64,000 nucleotides of DNA from Lineolata rhizophorae (Eukaryota > Ascomycota > Dothideomycetes > Lineolatales > Lineolataceae), in NCBI GenBank assembly GCA_010093515.1, contig MU001687.1, forward strand, positions 320,070 through 384,069, written 5' to 3'. Made by a program: the position numbers and the translations under genes. The notes under the pieces were generated by a model that did not search any database, was not told the DNA's origin, and was given only the letters and a program-made list of their open reading frames with translations. Shown here piece by piece: positions 36,200-47,156 of the stretch (the first letter of the stretch is position 1; each line of letters starts with the position of its first letter).

Positions 36200-38548
36200 A
36201 TGAAGATCCCACGACCTTCGCGGCGACTCGTCGCGCCGCTTGTTCTGTTGTCCGCCCTCCCCGTCGCCCACGCCGCCGACATCCTCAAAACAGATAGCTT
36301 CAGCAGCTGCGCCGAAAACAGTGACTTCCAGGTCCAGCAGATGGACATCGAGTACAACCGCAACACCAACAAAGTGACGTTCGACGTGGCCGGCTCCAAC
36401 GCGCGGGAGCAGAACGTGACGGCCCAGCTGACCGTCTTCGCCTACGGCATCGAAGTCTACTCCAACTCGTTCAACCCGTGCGACTCGGACACGCGCGTCG
36501 ACGACCTGTGTCCCGTGCGCGAGGGAGAGTTCTCCGCCCACGGCGAGCAAACGATTCCCGACAGCTACGCCAGCCAGATTCCGGACATCGCCTTCAACAT
36601 CCCCGACCTGGACGGCGAGGCCAAGCTCGAACTCCTGCCCCTCGACGGCGACAGCGATGAGCCTCTTGCGTGCATCCAGTCGACCGTCGGAAACGGCCAG
36701 ACGATGAGCGTCCCCGCCGTATCGTACGTCGCGGCAGCCGTCGCCGCCGCGGCGCTGGCCCTGACCGGCCTAACGGCCGTCATGGGCGCGGGCGCGCACA
36801 CAGGCGGCGCGTCGCCGAGCCCTACGTTTGGCGAGGTCATCGGATGGTTCCAGTCGGTTGCCATGAACGGCATGCTGAGCGTCGAGTACCCGGCCGTGTA
36901 CCGGAGCTTCTCGCAGAACTTTGCCTTCAGCGGCGGCATCGTCGCCTGGGACAGCATGCTGTCGCGCATCGACGACTTCCGCGCCGCGACGGGCGGCAAC
37001 CTGACCGAGGACAGCGTCGCCTACCTACGCAACGCCACGCTCGTGCACCGCGGCTCGACGGGCGGTAACGACTCGTCGAGCCTCTTCGGGCGCTCGCTCG
37101 GGACGGCCTTGCTGTACGCGCGCGACGAGTTCGGGGCCAGCGTCAACGGCGAGCAGGTGGGCGAGGGGGACGACGGCGCCGACAGCTCCGAGTCCGAAGG
37201 CAAGCAGACGCACTTCGTCGAGGGCATCCAGGCCTACGTCGAGGAGCTCATGGTGCCCAAGTCGGACGTCTTCATGACGGTGCTGCTCGTCTTCGCCATC
37301 ATCATCGCCGCCATCGCCGTCGGCATCCTGCTCTTCAAGGTCATCCTCGAGACGTGGGCCCTCTTCGGCACGTTCCCCAAGCGCCTCACGGGCTTCCGCA
37401 AGCGCTACTGGTGGCTGCTCGCCAAGACAATCACCAACCTGATCCTGCTGCTCTACGGCGTCTGGACCCTGTACTGCGTCTACCAGTTCACCAACGGCGA
37501 CTCGTGGGCGGCCAAGGTGCTCGCCGGCGTCACGCTCGCCGCCTTCACCGCCATCCTCGCCTACTTCACCTTCCGCATCTACAAGTTGGCGAACCGGTTC
37601 AAGAAAATGGAGGGCGACACGTCGGCCCTCTTCGACGACAAAGAGACGTGGCACAAGTACTCGCTCTTCTACGAGAACTACAAGAAGAGCTACTGGTGGC
37701 TGTTCGTGCCGGCCATCGTGTACATGTTCGCCAAGGGGTGCGTCATCGCGGCGGGCGACGGCCACGGCCTCGTGCAGTCGGGTGGGCAGCTCATCATCGA
37801 GGCGCTGCTGCTGATCCTGCTGCTCTGGTCCCGGCCCTACTCGCTCAAGAGCGGCAACTGGATCAACATCATCATCCAGGTCGTGCGCGTGCTGTCGGTC
37901 GTGTGCATCATCGTCTTCGTCGAAGAGCTCGGCATCGACCAGAGCACCAAGACCATCACGGGCGTCATCCTCATCGTCATGCAGTCGGTCCTCACCGGCC
38001 TACTCGCCATCCTCATCGCCGTCAACTCCATCATCGTCTGCTGCAAGGCGAACCCGCACCGCAAGCGCCGCAAGGAGGCCGGTACGTTTTCCCTCTCTTC
38101 ACCCCCCTCCCCCACCCCTTCCTCCTCCCCGAGTGCCTGCACCATGCAAAGCATTCCCATCTAACGCCCGCCCGCAGAAAAGCTCAACCGCGACCTCGAC
38201 AACCTGACCCCGCTCGACGCGCGCAACTCGCTCCTCATGGACCCCACCGAGTACAAGGGCGCGCGCGCCTCGACCGCCTCGCTCAACCCGCCCGGCGCTG
38301 CCTCCCGTGCCGGCTACGACCCCGTGCCTCCAACCGACATGGCGTATCCGTACGGCGGGCCCGGCGCCGGCCATCGCCGCTTCGGGTCCCGCTCCGGCGA
38401 CGGCCTGCTCAACGACGCCGCGTCCATGGGCGCCGCGAGCAGTCGGTACGAGGATAGGAGCGGGACGCCGTCGGGGGCCGGGGGGAGGGCCCCGAGGTTA
38501 CCGGATGTGGAGTTGGGGGGGAGTGGGTATAGGGGGATAGCGTATTGA
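36200..38548 (+). CDS. FLC/TRP-like ion channel family protein
   Basis: Membrane protein of the fungal flavin-carrier/Pkd2-type TRP-like family (yeast Flc1-3), which act in ER/plasma-membrane Ca2+ homeostasis, FAD handling and cell-wall integrity. Two exons: 36200-38081 and 38178-38548, giving 750 residues. A signal peptide (LVLLSALPVAHA, cleavage about 25) leads into a lumenal ML-like domain (about 26-170) with conserved cysteines (FSSCAENSDF, FNPCDSD, VDDLCPV). Then a membrane segment (about 175-195), a loop with GWFQSVAMNGMLSVEYP and NATL, and a bundle of about eight helices (350-630) including YWWLLAKT and SYWWLFVPAIVYMFAKG. The Ser/Pro/Gly-rich cytosolic tail (630-750) is poorly conserved. 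It is in tandem with ISU1 but 3.8 kb away and is convergent with the GH128 gene. Confidence 0.92.
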
Positions 38549-39761
38549 GGAAGGAAAGAGGAAGGGAATGAGTGGGGATGGGTTAAGGTTGGGATTTGTT
38601 TTTTTTTCTTTTCTGTCTGGATGATTGTGCATATTTTCCTAGTGTTTTTTTTTTGTGTGGTTCCTTTCCTATTAACTGTTCTCAAAGGTTTTCTCAGTAC
38701 GTCTTTGTAGTCAAACTGGGGGAGGACGGCGTTTTTTTTTTCCCAGTTCTTGTTTTGGCTTTTACTCCGTTTGTCCCGCTGTGTCCGGCCATGGCTACCC
38801 GCCTGTCTAACTTTTACTATTGTCTACTACTGCTACCACACCTGTATCGGCAAAGTACCGCTGACACACACATTTACTGTTGCATACCCTGCGCATATAT
38901 TCCCTATAAACGGCTCCGTCCGAGTTAGCGACCAGGACTGGATTGTAAGTAAGATCCCTGCGCGATTTGGACACGTCACGCCTTTGTTTTTTTGTTTCTG
39001 TCCTGTTTCTTTTTGGAAAAGTCACGAGTAGACAGGTCTTTTCGCAAAGTGACCTTAAAGTAAAGGAGGCTAGTAGCCATTTCTCTGAAGATGGCGAGGA
39101 GGACTGCCCGACAATGTACAGTTCGAAATATAAAGTTCATAAATATCTATGTATGGGTAACTGCCGTGCTGGAGATGCTAAAGTGATAGGGTTGGTTTTT
39201 AAGGTTGTTGGGGTGCCTTGGCCTATAATGGCATGTGGATATAGGTTTAGTACGTACATACATAGGCGTGGCGATGCGAACCCGATCTCGGCTTAGCTTA
39301 GTTAGCTCTTGTCTGATGCATGCCTGAAGTGATTAGCCATCCGTCTATCTATATACTGACGAACATTGGTAAGCTATAAACTATGGGGACCAATGCGGTA
39401 ATGCAGGGGATTAAAGTAGTATACAATAAGTGCTAGATGTAATCTACAGATCAGGGCAAGCTATTGAGCACTCTTACGCACGCCAGCATTACAGGATACA
39501 AACATATATCTAGTCCTAAAGTCCACCTCATACACACATGCCCCAATTACAGTCTTAAAAGCGAAGACCGGCCAGCCCACCTCCACTCGTGAGAAGCAAA
39601 ACCCAGCTCATCTAATCACAATCCGAGCAAAACGATCCCACATCCGCACAAGAAAAGCGCACAGATCCATGACGCGCCTATATCCCACATCCCCGTCCAC
39701 GCACATCCAAGCATCGCCACCATTCGCCGCGGAAACAGAACAAAACACGAAATCGCACATC
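38549..39761. other. Convergent 3' flanks, FLC-like and GH128 genes
   Basis: T-rich runs (38598-38610, 38645-38655, 38731-38742) follow the FLC-like stop codon and probably lie in its 3' UTR. The rest is mixed-composition DNA with no gene. The right part lies downstream of the minus-strand GH128 gene. Confidence 0.6.
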
Positions 39762-40834
39762 TCACAGCAACGACCAAGCGCCCGCCACGGCTACGAGCAG
39801 GACGCCCCATCCGGCGAAGGCGGCGGCTCCCAGCTTGGCCGAGGCCGAGTCCGGCTCGTTGCCCGTGGCCGCGCCGCCGAGGTACCAGCTGCCGATGTCG
39901 GTGAGGTCGCCGTCGCTGTCCAGCATGGCGCCGTTGGGGCCGACGTTGGAGTCGTCGCTGCGGAAGGCGCCGAAGAGGGAGTAGTGCGTGACGTAGCTGG
40001 GTTTGACTCCGTTAGGACGGGGCCGCGGGCCCAGCATGGGGAGGTTGCAAACTATAACAAAGGGGCCCGGAAAAAGAAGACGCGGCAAAGGGGGGGCGGA
40101 GGGGGGGGCGCTGAGAAATGGGGAAGGAGAGGGGAGACTCACTCAAGCCGATCAAAGTACTCGGCGCTCATGTTGTAAAACTCCTGCGTCTCGTCCAGCT
40201 CGGCGTCCGGCAGGTTGTACTCGGTGACCCAGATAGACTTGTTCTCGAAGCGCTCACGCACCTGGCCCAGGTGGCTAGCCAGGCCCTCGAAATTGCCGTA
40301 CCAGTGCACCGGCACGAAGTCGACGGCGCAGCCGCCGTCGCAGGCCTCGAAGAAGGCGTCCAGCCACTCGAGCCCGCCCGGCGACCCCGTCACCGCCGGC
40401 GCCCCCAGCTTCACGCCCAGCGCCCGCAGCGGCTCCAGCTCCGCCTGCCACGCCCGCGCCGCCACCGCCGCCGGCATGTCGCTGCCCCCCGTGTCCGACT
40501 CGCCGTCCGGCTCGTTGAAGCCGAGCACGTGCGAAATCGCCTCCCCGGCGTCCAGCTGCGCCTTCACCGCGGAGTAGAAGCCCGAGTCGACGCCGTCGGT
40601 GGCGCCCCAGAGCATGGGCACGAAGGTGAGGCCGCTGGAGGAGAGCGCGCTCGAGGGCGTCGACTGGTAGTTGTAGTACCATGTTAGGGGGGTGGAGGAG
40701 GCGGTCCAGAGGTCGTCGTCGGAGGCGTGCTCGTCGGAGGGCACGTAGCAGAGGCCGCGCTTGGTGGACGAGGTTGCGTGGACTAGGAGCGGGCTGGAGG
40801 AGATGACGATAGTGAGGAGCGTGGCGGGTAACAT
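39762..40834 (-). CDS. GH128 (Asl1-like) glycosyl hydrolase, GPI-type
   Basis: Secreted wall protein of glycoside hydrolase family 128, whose members cleave beta-1,3-glucan; Schizosaccharomyces Asl1 is a related wall protein. Two exons: 40834-40143 and 39996-39762, giving 308 residues. The start was chosen at MLPATLLTIVISSSPLLVHA, a clean signal peptide; an upstream in-frame Met would add a poly-Phe stretch encoded by the poly-T leader. The acid/base Glu is seen in VLGFNEPDG and the nucleophile Glu in WVTEYNLPDA, with VPVHWYGN between them. The exon join restores EYFDRLDYVTHYSLFG. The hydrophobic C-terminus (LGAAAFAGWGVLLVAVAGAWSLL region) after a small-residue site suggests a GPI anchor. The intron carries C-runs on the coding strand. 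The enzyme looks intact. Confidence 0.9.
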
Positions 40835-42147
40835 TGTCGTGGAGAGGGAATTGACTTGTTTAACAAAAAAAAAAAAAAAAAGGAATTGTTGGACTTCTAA
40901 AGCCACGATGGACAGTACGGAGTGCAAATCAACCGCAAGTAAACCAGGCGCGCCAGACTGCTAAAGGACGGGACAAGGAGCTCTACAGCGTTCATGAAGC
41001 AAAAGGAACGATGCGATCATGCTCGATGAGAGAAGTCGGAAGAACTAGACGCAGAGCAAGGAGTTCCAGGGGGGAAAAAAAAATAAGAGCCGCCTAGCCT
41101 TGCGCGGCTGGCGATGCCGCTTGCTGGCGCATACAATACCGTCCGCACATGTACATATCTTGGCTTATCGGATAGCTGCAAATAGAGCGCCACTGGCGTT
41201 ATGTCTGCAAGGGATGAGGCGGGATTAGGGATTGGCAGGTTGGCGCCATTGGGCAGAATCTCCAGAAACCGGTCCTTGGTCGAGCGGGCCGGACGTGGTC
41301 GACAGGGGTTCAGAATGTGGCCGAGGTGGCTTAGCTCGTCGCCCTGGGCCAGGTGCCTGGGCAAGCCACCGGCATACGCGCGACGCGCCGAATGGGGGAG
41401 TTCTCATTTCCACATCTGAAGATTCCGATAGGGGATGGGCGCAGATTCGCATGCTTGGATCGGTCGCGGTCTATGTAAAACTGAAGACTGATAAGATACC
41501 GTGCAACAATCACATAGTGAAGATCGTCGTCCTTTTTGTCAGATTCCTGTGGAGATCTGAAACGGGTAGGCCAAGTCCATTGACATTGGGAAACGGTGCT
41601 ATATGAGGCTACATAAATACATACCACGTAGGCAGGACCCCTGTCGGTGGTGGTAAACTAAGCCTAAATAGGAGACCTCATACAATCCGGCACAGCTACG
41701 TAGAACACGTTCAATAGCAGCTTAACTTCATCTCCTAATTCTCAAGTCGGAGCAGAACTCGCTAAACCATTATGTTAGCGGGTCTGATTCAAGGAAAACA
41801 TCACTACTCTTGGGTCATTTGCTTTAGAACAGTTCAGTAATTAAAGACCACGCATCACTAACATGATATTGGTGTAGAGGAAGTTCAGCCTTCCTTCCTT
41901 TTTGCACGATTAAACTTATTTTGAAATCCTCCTCGTCAGTGTAGAATCCGATCACTTACAACCAACTTGAACCGGACGATAAGGTCGCGGGTCATGGGAA
42001 GAGCATTATTGAGAATCACTCTCGGTCACATTACTTAGATAGGTGTATCGAGGCGATACATCACCCATAAGACCAGAGAATAGCTCGTCTTTTGTGTGCA
42101 GGACTGTTTTTTATTTGGTAGTTGTCTGAGACCAATGCTCAACAAGT
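40835..42147. other. Intergenic between GH128 and GMC genes
   Basis: A run of 17 A (40865-40881) lies about 30 bp upstream of the GH128 start, so it is T17 in that leader. The TACGGAGTG motif occurs at 40916-40924. From about 41640 to 42140 the DNA is AT-rich and without open frames. No gene or repeat family was recognised. Confidence 0.6.
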
Positions 42148-44329
42148 TCACTGCCTTGACTTGATCAAAGCCGCCGCCTGGATAAAGTCAGCATCGACCA
42201 TAATATCAATAGATTAAAATCCAACTTACCTTTTCAGCTATTGCGTACACCGTCAACTGCGTAGTGCCGCCAATAAGAGTCGGCATTATGCTCGCGTCGA
42301 CAACACTCAGCCTCTCGGTACCGTGGACCAGCAATCCTTCATCGACAACACCGCCCAGTTCCCGAGGCATCTTCGAAGCCGTGCCGATAGGATGGTAGCC
42401 ACGGGGAGTATATACGCCGCGGATCCACGACGCTAGGTCGTCGTCCGACGTCACTGACGCGCCAGGATAGACCTCTGTTGCGTTGTACGGCGCAAACGGC
42501 TCACTCTCCATGAAGCGGCGCACGAATCGAACGTACGCGATCATGAGATCCATATCAACCGGGTTGGTTAACGCAGCGTAGTCAACGAGCGGCTCGGCTT
42601 CGGGATGCATCGGATCGATCCGCACGGTGCCGCGCGAGGTAACGTGCAAACCGATGGGCATGGCACCGGGGGTGCCGCCGATCAGCTGATTGAGGAACGA
42701 TACTTCTTCCGAGCGCATTTCACGGGCGTAGATTTCCTGCTGTAGCTTGTAGCCCGCCAATACCGATTCGGCCGTCGTTTCGGGAACGTAGTCTGCGAGG
42801 TCCTGAGACTCGTACTTCGCAGCGATCGCGTCGTAATTGTCGGGAGAAACGACGGGCAGACTGAGGAACGCACCGAGCCCCTGGGTCATAGGAGGAAACC
42901 GAGTTCCGGGTCCGAAGCCTCCAAAGCCTCCCGTTGAATTTATCGGGCTGGGAGGTGTTGTCCCCCCTTTATTTGTAAAAGTGAGTTGGAATACAGGATT
43001 CTAGATAGGATGAAGCTTCAAAAACTTACATCGATAGGCAACTGACGGGCCCAAGGGATGATCTTGGAAGTTCGATCCAACACCAGGCAAGTCAACCTTG
43101 ACGGGGATGTTGGCTTGTTCGAGCAGGTCGGCAGGCCCAATACCGCTGAGCTGGAGAAGTTGCGGAGTATGGATGGTACCGGCGGCGATGATGACCTCCT
43201 TTGTGGCCTTAACAGTGGTAGCGGTGGTTACATTGCCGTCCTTGGGCACGAAAGCCACACCGTTTGCTATGCTGCCATCGAAGAGAATTTCGTCGGCCCT
43301 GGAGCCGGTGATGATCTCGTAGTTCGTGCGATTGAGGTTATCCCAGTGCCCTGTACGAGAATACGACCGTGTCATGGATCGGGGATCCACCGATACTGGA
43401 TAGTAAAAAAGTCCATGGGTGCCTGCGTGTCCATCCGCCGGCACATCAACGCCGGGCATAACACTCATAGCGTTGTATATGGTCACTATGAGTTTCATTA
43501 GCGTTGAACGGTAGTGGAGAGCACATATGAAACGAACTTACGCAGTTGTGGGCTCATGTAGGAGCCCGGATATGACGCGTAGACTCGGGTGTCTTCGTAC
43601 TGACCCCAGGCACTTTCGATGTCATAGCTTATATGGAAATCCGCCGCAAGAGCAGCATCGGGAGGCATGAAATGCATAGCCTAACAAAATTTTAGCCACA
43701 ATGCCTACGCTGAAATGACCAACGTACCTTCTTAAAATATGGTAGCATGCCGTCCCAATCCCATGTTGACCCTTCGCCGCCGAGCTCTGCCCAAATGTTG
43801 TATTCCTCGGCCGTGCCACGCATCACCGCCATTCCGTTGATCGCGGAGCTGCCGCCAACACAATGTCCGATGTCGACGGGAGCCGTCTTATTTCCCAACA
43901 TTGGCTGGGGAACTGATGTGAGGTTGTACTGGGCAGCTTGTCTCCCCCCGCCGAGGACGTCATTCGCGTCGTCTGGCGGACTGTCAGCGAGTGACCAGAG
44001 TCCCTCCTTGGCTAGACCTACAAAAATAGCCGTGTTCGATTACCAGGACGGTGTCTACTCTGATTGTTAGCAAGAAAGGGTAGCTTCTAGTCGCAAATTC
44101 AGGGCTCCGAACATTCGCCATCTTCGGTGAGTCGATCTGCCACTGTCAGGCCCGCCGTTCCGCCGCCGACAATAATGTAATCATATGATTCTCTAAGGTC
44201 CGCTACGTTCGCAACATGTCGCGCGCGCATAGGGATGTATGGCATTGACGCTGCCAGGTGTGTGGCCAAACCTAGTATGAGGGCGACTGTGACGATGGAC
44301 AAGCCTGAGGGCTTGGAATGAGAATACAT
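42148..44329 (-). CDS. Secreted GMC oxidoreductase (FAD, AA3-like)
   Basis: FAD-dependent glucose-methanol-choline oxidoreductase, probably an extracellular alcohol/sugar oxidase or dehydrogenase; substrate unknown. Seven exons are proposed: 44329-44113, 44054-44022, 43972-43728, 43680-43542, 43485-43030, 42966-42230, 42177-42148, giving 618 residues. The signal peptide (VALILGLATHLAAS) is followed by the FAD motif YIIVGGGTAGLTVADRL, VLVIEYG, GGSSAINGM and the GMC signature region, then the catalytic His in RGYHPIGTASKMPRE, and the end GGTTQLTVYAIAEKAAALIK. Three joins are weak: the exon 1 donor is GTTCGG, exon 2 is only 33 nt, and exon 6 uses an AAAG acceptor, so residues near SVAYR/GTTPP may be wrong. 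Alternatively the gene carries small lesions. It is not in a biosynthetic cluster. Confidence 0.8.
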
Positions 44330-45283
44330 GATGGAGCAATTGAACGAAAGGTTTTAAGGAAAGGCAAACAACACACGAGTTTTTGTAAGGAAGTGGCGGA
44401 GAAGCGAAAGAACCCGCATCACTAGCAGAAAGCGATGTGCGGATCTGGCTGTATTCTTGTAAGGCGTTCATCTAGAATGTACATGTAACAAAATAGACAA
44501 AACGAATTCTCCGCAGAATCCGCAAAGCTTAAACAGCTGACCGCCTTGCACCTCTTCGGTTTAGTTTGTGAGCCGTGATTGAAGTTGCTTGGCCAGTGGC
44601 AGGGGTCTTACTTGGCTCATATATTGGTGGGGATCTGATCAGTTGAGCAAAAGAATTCTTTTGGTTGACCGAACTCGCATTTCTGTGGATAAGAGGTGTT
44701 AAGTCAGATTGCTTCGGCATTTTAATCTCAACGGTCCTAGTACAGCCCTGTTACTCCTGCTATGGGGATTTGAGCATCACTAGAATCTGGGGTAAATGCG
44801 CGGTACGGGAGATGTGTGGAATTCGCTTACGCAGGAACCAGGTGCTATATCCTTGTTCCGTTCCTATAATCCTATTATAGATTGTCAGGATATTTTTTCC
44901 CAATTTTTCCGGGGACCATTTTTAAAAATGCGGGGGAGCTTGGCGGCGTATTATTGTGCGCACAAGTACCGGGAATTAACTCCATATGGTCAACGAGTGC
45001 AACCTTTATATGAACTGTGTGTTGCGAATACTATATTTTCTCTTCTTGAGAAAACTTGGCTTGATGCACTAGAAAAATTGAGAGAATCCGCTCATCCGCT
45101 ATGCTATTTGAGAGATTATAGGGCTGGACGAAGAGTAATTGCGTTGGAACTTCAGTCAGTAAAGAATACGAAGCCAGATATCGAGCCAATTAGCAACAGG
45201 CCAGACCATATCTGACCTGAGAAGCACAAGAAGATAGCACACAAACCTGATAGGTGATAAGTGCTTACGATACAGGCCACCCA
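44330..45283. other. Intergenic between GMC and quinone reductase genes
   Basis: GMC upstream DNA and the 3' flank of the quinone reductase gene. An unrecognised plus-strand frame at about 44796-45215 would encode 139 residues (for example YELCVANTIFSLLEKTW), without signal peptide, domain or neighbouring exon; it is not called as a gene. Composition is lower in GC than the neighbouring genes. Confidence 0.5.
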
Positions 45284-46476
45284 CTACCCAATCGTACATA
45301 TAATCTTCCCCATCGTCTTGTTACTCTCCATCAACCTATGCGCGTCCTGGATCTGTTCCCACGGAAACACCTTTTCGACAAACAACTTGAACTTCCCATC
45401 CCTGAAACCCGGTAGCGCGTGCTCGACCATCTGATCCCTCAACTTCCCTTGATACGCCTCATCCCTACTCCTTAAGCTGCTGCCCTCGAACCGCGCCCTC
45501 TTCCTGACGAACGCGCTGATATCCACCCCCGCAGGCAACTTGACCCCGCCCATAGCTCCCAAATGAACCACCCTCCCATCCCTCGCCAGCACGTCGAGGT
45601 TCCCCTGGAAGTACTCGGCGCCGATGAAGTCGACCACTACATCGACGCCCTTGCCTCCCGTCGCGGCCAGCACCTCCTTGGCCCAGTCGCTCGTCTTCGC
45701 GTTGAACGCCTTCGTCGCGCCGAGCTCGCGCTCGGCGAACTCGCACTTGGAGTCGGCGCGGGCCGTCGCGTAGACGGCCGCCGCGCCCAGCGCGACGCTC
45801 AGCTGGATACCTGCGATGGACACGCCCGACGCGCCCGCGTGCCACAGGATGCTCTTGCCCGGCGCGAGTTCGCCGACCAGGTAGATGGCCTGCAGCGCCG
45901 TGATCCAGACCTCGGGGATGCCGGCCGCTTGCTCGTGGGTCAGCTCGGCGGGCTTGTGCACTAGCATGTGCGTCGAGACGGCGATGTACTCGGCGTAGGC
46001 GCCTGCGAACCCAGTCCACGCCCCGATTAACCTAGCCATCTCAAGACTAAGAGTTGCACAATGGGTGGAGAGAAAGAAGGACTCCGCTCGTTACGCGCGT
46101 GACGCACCGCCGTAGGCCAGACCAAACACCTCGTCCCCGACCTTGAAATTCTCTTCCGACTCCCCGCCTAGCGCCTCCACGACGCCCGAGAACTCTACCC
46201 CGAGCGTGCTGGGCGCTTGCGGCGGCACAGGGTACATGCCCATGCGCTGCAGGAGGTCCATGCGGTTAAGGCCGAAGGCCTTGATGCGGACGAGGGCCTG
46301 CGTGCCCGTCGGGACGGGCCGTGGGATCGACTCGATGTGCAATGCCGAGACGTTGCCTGCGCCGCCTTCGATGCCTGTGATGGAGGACGAATGTTAGTTG
46401 GGCGTCTTCGGTCCAGGGGAGAAGAAATCGGGAGGGGAGGCGGAGTTGATGGAAACATACCGACGGCGCGCATCAT
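45284..46476 (-). CDS. Zeta-crystallin-like NADPH:quinone oxidoreductase
   Basis: Medium-chain dehydrogenase/reductase of the quinone oxidoreductase (PIG3/zeta-crystallin) branch; members reduce quinones with NADPH and usually lack the structural zinc, as here. Three exons: 46476-46461 (16 nt only), 46374-46108, 46002-45284, giving 333 residues. The split Gly codons at both joins restore VGIEGGAGNV and LAYGGAYAEYIAV. The N-terminal GroES-like domain shows IKAFGLNRMDLLQRMG and GVEFSGVV; the Rossmann domain shows HAGASGVSIAGIQL, and VVDFIGAEYFQGNLD. The protein ends ESNKTMGKIICTIG, as in bacterial and fungal relatives. No targeting signal is visible. Two adjacent Met codons mark the start. The very short first exon is easily missed by gene finders, but its donor GTATGT is good. 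Confidence 0.92.
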
Positions 46477-47156
46477 TGTCGCGTTGGAACTAGTTATGAC
46501 TGGAAAGAATTCGAGAACAACGGAGTCAATATACGGCTAGAATATGCAAACGACTTTCTAGAGGACTTCCTCTTTATATAACGATTGAGTGTGGTGGGAG
46601 CACTACACAACTATCAAGCCTCCACGAGAAAAAAAAATAAATAAAGTGTAGGAAGCTCTGTAAAGCCTGCGAAGCACCCACGAGAGAGCACGGCGCATCT
46701 TGCTCTCCGAGCCGGGGTCTTTTGGCGGGGCATTCGGCCGGAAGATGTCACCGAGGGGCAAACCGACGACTTCGCGGGGAGTTGCAGCTGCCGTCGGAGG
46801 TGGCGGCCAATGGACTAAGGTAAGCGGCTTACCCATCCCAACAGGAAAATTTCCCTGGACGTCGCCGTACCTTGCATAGTACCACGCCAGCACCAACGGG
46901 AGATAGGCAGATGCCTAGAGTACGTCAAGCCTTGCAGCTGGCATCCGATTCGTATACTAAGCATATCCATTTTAATTATTGCAAGACGCATACACTTTTT
47001 GCCTCGGTCTACCTCGAGAGCGCACACGTAGAGACCCTCGCCTCACCTCGGTAACTCCTAACGGGGTTTTATCAAGCCGAATGGAATAGCATGCTTGAAC
47101 CGACTCCGAAATGACCAGGAAAAGAAATATAGTTACAACTGGGCTCAAAAAAGCCT
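46477..47156. other. Intergenic between quinone reductase and RPA1 genes
   Basis: Quinone reductase upstream DNA and RPA1 3' flank. It holds an inverted repeat GGTAAGC-G-GCTTACC near 46824-46838 and a CCAAT box near 46806. Short open frames are unsupported. Confidence 0.5.

Noticed and set aside
37354-38457. 367-codon plus-strand frame inside the FLC-like gene
   Set aside because: Out-of-frame shadow of a confident coding exon; Arg/His/Pro-rich.
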